Positions 61,028 to 64,000 of a stretch of 64,000 bases of DNA are shown piece by piece; the first letter of the stretch is position 1, and each line of letters begins with the position of its first letter. The translations under genes and the position numbers were made by a program. This stretch comes from Conchocele bisecta (lineage: Eukaryota; Mollusca; Bivalvia; Lucinida; Thyasiridae), in NCBI GenBank assembly GCA_029237695.1, contig CM055274.1:72468828-72532827 (forward strand). The letters run 5' to 3'. The notes beneath the pieces are model-generated. The model was not told the origin of the DNA, did no database searches, and worked only from the letters and a program-made list of their open reading frames with translations.

Positions 61028-61385
61028 ACGGAGCCCAGCAGGGGACATATAATTCTCTTTTGTATCAATTCGTTCCCACGAAATAACAATTCGTTACCTC
61101 AGTTTAACAATTCGTTCCCACGAATTAACAATTCGATCCCACGGGAACGAATTGTTAATTCGTGGGCCCGAATTGGTAATTCGAATTGTTAAATTGATGG
61201 AACGAATTGTCATTTCGTGGGAACGAATTGTTAATTCGAGGGAACGAATTGTTATATCGTGGGAACGAACTGTTAATTCGAGGTAACTAATTCTTAAACT
61301 GAGGGATCGAATTGTTATTTCGTGCGAACGAATTAATACAAAAAAATCCATGTCCCCTGTGGGGTGGGGGGGGGGGGGGCTCCGT
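61028..61385. mobile_element. Family I foldback with 21 bp tandem-repeat arms, copy 2
   Basis: ACGGAGCCCAGCAGGGGAC and GTCCCCTGTGGGG-GGCTCCGT ends. The 21 bp unit array changes orientation at ATCCCACGGGAACG. Right-arm variants (CATTTCGTGGG, TTAATTCGAGGG, TATATCGTGGG) are shared with copy 1. Confidence 0.85.
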
Positions 61386-62159
61386 AGATATGAATTTACA
61401 GTATGCATAATATATAGAGAATAGTAGGTTAGTGCCGTGAATGGGAAAAAATATCTGGCGAGGCTTAGGAAACTGGATGGGCGAGGCTCTGCCGAGCCTA
61501 TCCGGTTTCCGTGCCAAGCCAGATATTTGTTCCCATGTACGGCACTAACCTACTATTCTATTTATCCCGTCAACATTCTAAAACAGCATTTAAATCAACT
61601 TAATTTAGTTAATTTAGTCTTCAAAAACGAGATCAGTTAGAACCGAATTACATCAAACACTCATTAATTGGCGCACAGAACATAGTTGGATAAAGTATGG
61701 TTGTACAATCCGTTCGTTAATCAACAGTCATGGCAGTAAATTGATCAATAATTGTTTTAAACTTTATGAACTTTACACATCGAAATATTTCACGAATAAT
61801 CTTAAAATGTTACAACGATTTTGTTTCTGTTCTTTTCACCGTTCGTGAATCTTGAAAATAAAAAGAAACAACAAGATGGCAGCTTTACGATTTAATCCTA
61901 TTTAGAATGGCAACCGTCCATCCCGAATTAAACATTAAAACGTGTACTTCAGGCAGGTTCAACAGATAAATGTTCTGTTGATACTTTATATTTTGTCACC
62001 GACGATGTGAAATTACAGCTTCTGTTCAACGAAATACATTCTCATCAAAATTCACCAGACCCATCCATTTCCATTTGGGGCAGATTCTGCAACGATTGCG
62101 ATCAGTCCAGAATAAAAATCAACAACACAAACACCATTTTGTTTCGTTTATTTCCTTAC

Positions 62160-62186
62160 CTGACTGGAATCACTGGGAGCAGCCAT
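62160..62186 (-). CDS. Possible first coding exon (MAAPSDSSQ)
   Basis: ATG with a good initiation context (A at -3, G at +4) is followed by nine codons and a strong donor CAG|GTAAGG. Upstream on the same strand lies a palindromic TGACGTCA (CRE-like) site near 62238. It ends in phase 0, as ligand exon 60235 requires, but it has no signal peptide and cannot supply the missing MNNL half. It may be the 5' exon of another transcript. Weak call. Confidence 0.25.
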
Positions 62187-62236
62187 TTTTATTTTAAATG
62201 ACGTACTGTAGTAGACTTATTGACGTAAATATAAGT

Positions 62237-62246
62237 ATGACGTCAG
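62237..62246. promoter_or_regulatory. CRE-like palindrome TGACGTCA
   Basis: The exact 8 bp cAMP-response-element palindrome lies about 50 bp upstream of the possible minus-strand start codon at 62186, with several further TGACG half sites within 60 bp. Function is inferred only. Confidence 0.3.
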
Positions 62247-62854
62247 TCATGTCTGAATGACGCACGGAATGGGTAGAGAGCAAACGCGATTGGAAATTGA
62301 CGGTCGTATTGGAAATTGATTTAACATTCAGAAAATGACATGCACTTAATTTTATTTTCTGGCGATATCGTTTTCATTTGCCAAATTTAACCCTCACACT
62401 GTAAACGGTTCAATTTCCATCAGACTATTCAGTCAACTCAAGAAGTATACTGGGGAAAGTAGTCACCAACACGAATGACGCGTATGAATTGTGATTAGGT
62501 CGTATTGACAGGATATCAAATATGTTTCACGGCACCTTGTTTCACGGCACATAGGCACTGCACTGCGTTGACGGGATAAATAGTATAACTGGTGACCAAT
62601 GCCCGTTTAAAACGCAATAGAATTCTTCAGCCGTACTGATTTTCAGGCCAGACAATAATGTTCACATGATCCAATTATAACGCGGACAACACGAGTACGA
62701 ACCCTCGAACAATCGCACAATACATAATATTTGTTAACGTTTTTATATCACTGCACATATGCAGGTTTAGGAAAACCCGTTAGCGTTTTTGTTTCAATGC
62801 GCTTGCGTATGGTGTTTACAGGAAATACTATGTCATGTAAAAAAACGCTTGCAA

Positions 62855-64000
62855 AAATGGAAAGGGAGTATTTGAAGTGTTACGGTGGATGGAACGGGAG
62901 TATTTGAAGTGTTACGGTGGATGGAACGGGAGTATTTGAAGTGTTACGGTGGATAGAGTGTGAGTATTTGAAGTGTTACGATGGATGGAGCAGGAGTATT
63001 GGAAGTGTTACGGTTGATGGAACGGGAGTAATTGAAGTGTTACGGTGGATGGAACGGGAGTATTTGAAGTGTTACGGTGGCTGGAGTGGGAGTATTTGAA
63101 GTGTTACAGTGGATGGAATGGGAGTATTTGAAATGTTACGTATCCAACAATTAGGCTAGAGTATATACATACCCGTGTGTGGTGGATGGAACGGGACTAT
63201 TTAAAATGTTACAGTGGATGGAACGGGAGTATTTGAAGTGTTACAGTGGATGGAATGGGAGTAATTGAAGTGTTACGCTGGATGGAACGGGAATATTTGA
63301 AGTGTTACGGTTGATGGAACGGGAGTATTTGTATTGTTTCGGTGGATGGAACGGGAGTATTTGAAGTGTTACGGTGGATGGAAAGGATATTTTTAAGTGT
63401 TTACGGTGGAGGAACGGAGTATTTTGAAGTATAACGCTGGATGGAACGGGAATATTTGAAGTGTTACGGTTGATGGAACGGGAGTATTTGTAGTGTTACG
63501 GTGGATGGAACGGGAGTATTTGAAGTGTTACGGTGGATGGAAAGGGAGTATTTGAAGTGTTACGGTGGATGGAACGGGAGTATTTGAAGTGTTACGGTGG
63601 ATGGAAAGGGAGTATTTGAAGTGTTACGGTGGATGGAACGTGAGTATTTGAAGTGTTACGGTGGATGGAGTGGGAGTATTTGAAGTGTTACGGTGGATGG
63701 AACGGGAGTATTTGTAGTGTTACGGTGGATGGAACGGGAGTATTTGAAGTGTTACGGTGGATGGAAAGGGAGTATTTGAAGTGTTACGGTGGATGGAACG
63801 GGAGTATTTGAAGTGTTACGGTGGATGGAAAGGGAGTATTTGAAGTGTTACGGTGGATGGAACGTGAGTATTTGAAGTGTTACGGTGGATGGAGTGGGAG
63901 TATTTGAAGTGTTACGGTGGATGGAACGGGAGTATTTGAAGTGTTACGGTGGATGGAACGGGAGTATTTGATGTATTACGGTGGATGGAACGGGAGTATT
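62855..64000. repeat. 32 bp satellite with 224 bp higher-order period (runs off window)
   Basis: The unit is GGGAGTATTTGAAGTGTTAC followed by GGTGGATGGAAC, 32 bp, about 35 copies. Monomers differ at the end (AACGGG, AAAGGG, AACGTG, AGTGGG). From 63488 the order AACGGG, AAAGGG, AACGGG, AAAGGG, AACGTG, AGTGGG, AACGGG repeats, and the diagnostic TTTGTAGTG recurs 224 bp later at 63712. A non-repeat insert sits near 63137-63180. Frames reading WMEREYLKCYG are shadows. Confidence 0.95.

Larger units (their letters stand above)
61415..62585. mobile_element. Family D hairpin plus TATTTATCCCGTCAAC element, copy 3
   Basis: The D hairpin lies at 61417-61560 (AATAGTAGGTTAGTGCCGTG and inverse). ATTTATCCCGTCAAC follows at 61559. 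The matching inverse end GTTGACGGGATAAATA lies at 62567-62583, giving a unit of about 1.0-1.2 kb. The possible exon at 62160-62186 lies inside. Confidence 0.55.

Noticed and set aside
62160..62186. MAAPSDSSQ as the true start of the Notch ligand
   Set aside because: Phase would allow it, but it lacks a signal peptide and would leave out about half of the MNNL domain. Kept only as a weak separate exon call.
62917..63099. Repeat protein reading WMEREYLKCYG
   Set aside because: It is the 32 bp satellite; the unit is not a multiple of three and the frame breaks at each indel.

Overview
The window is animal nuclear DNA and most resembles a bivalve mollusc, probably a heterodont clam. The evidence is two genes split into small exons with clean GT-AG introns, an AT-rich background, mollusc-style SINE tails ending in CAAA repeats, and very many short inverted-repeat (MITE or foldback) elements. 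There is no operon structure and nothing bacterial. The species is an inference from repeat style; no sequence search was run.

Two protein-coding genes could be rebuilt exon by exon, both on the minus strand. (1) A hydroxylysine kinase (HYKK/AGPHD1-like) gene lies at 12683-7224. It has five exons that join in frame to 357 codons plus stop and carries the phosphotransferase HGD and DFE motifs. (2) A Delta-like Notch ligand runs from 60235 to 20338. Eight exons join in frame to 554 codons plus stop. They encode the second half of an MNNL domain, a DSL domain, nine EGF repeats (the first two of DOS type), an acidic/Ser-Thr stalk and a short hydrophobic C-terminus with almost no cytoplasmic tail. 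Its signal-peptide exon was not found. One RecQ-like helicase exon fragment with an altered Walker A motif lies on the plus strand near 14.4-14.8 kb. A tRNA-like (SINE) sequence lies at 15.06 kb.

Region by region: 0-2.6 kb holds SINE-like repeats and a diverged 160-190 bp tandem repeat. 4.6-6.2 kb is a TIR element. 7.2-12.7 kb is the kinase gene, with a repeat in or beside almost every intron. 13.9-14.3 kb is a bivalve-type dispersed repeat. 14.4-20 kb holds the helicase fragment, the tRNA-like sequence and several MITEs. 20.3-27.1 kb holds ligand exons 8 to 5. 27.48-47.08 kb is one 19.6 kb satellite with a 40 bp unit, inside ligand intron 4. 47-62 kb holds ligand exons 4 to 1 among dense foldback elements. 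62.85-64.0 kb is a 32 bp satellite with a seven-monomer (224 bp) higher-order period that runs off the window.

The most notable observations are: the apparently tail-less DSL ligand; the repeated placement of MITE ends 8-50 bp from splice sites, with the DSL exon bracketed on both sides; an exact 50 bp duplication that doubles the splice donor of exon 7; a stop-containing copy of part of exon 5 across the satellite; and foldback elements whose arms are 21 bp tandem repeats. I see no clear evidence of a new multi-gene system.
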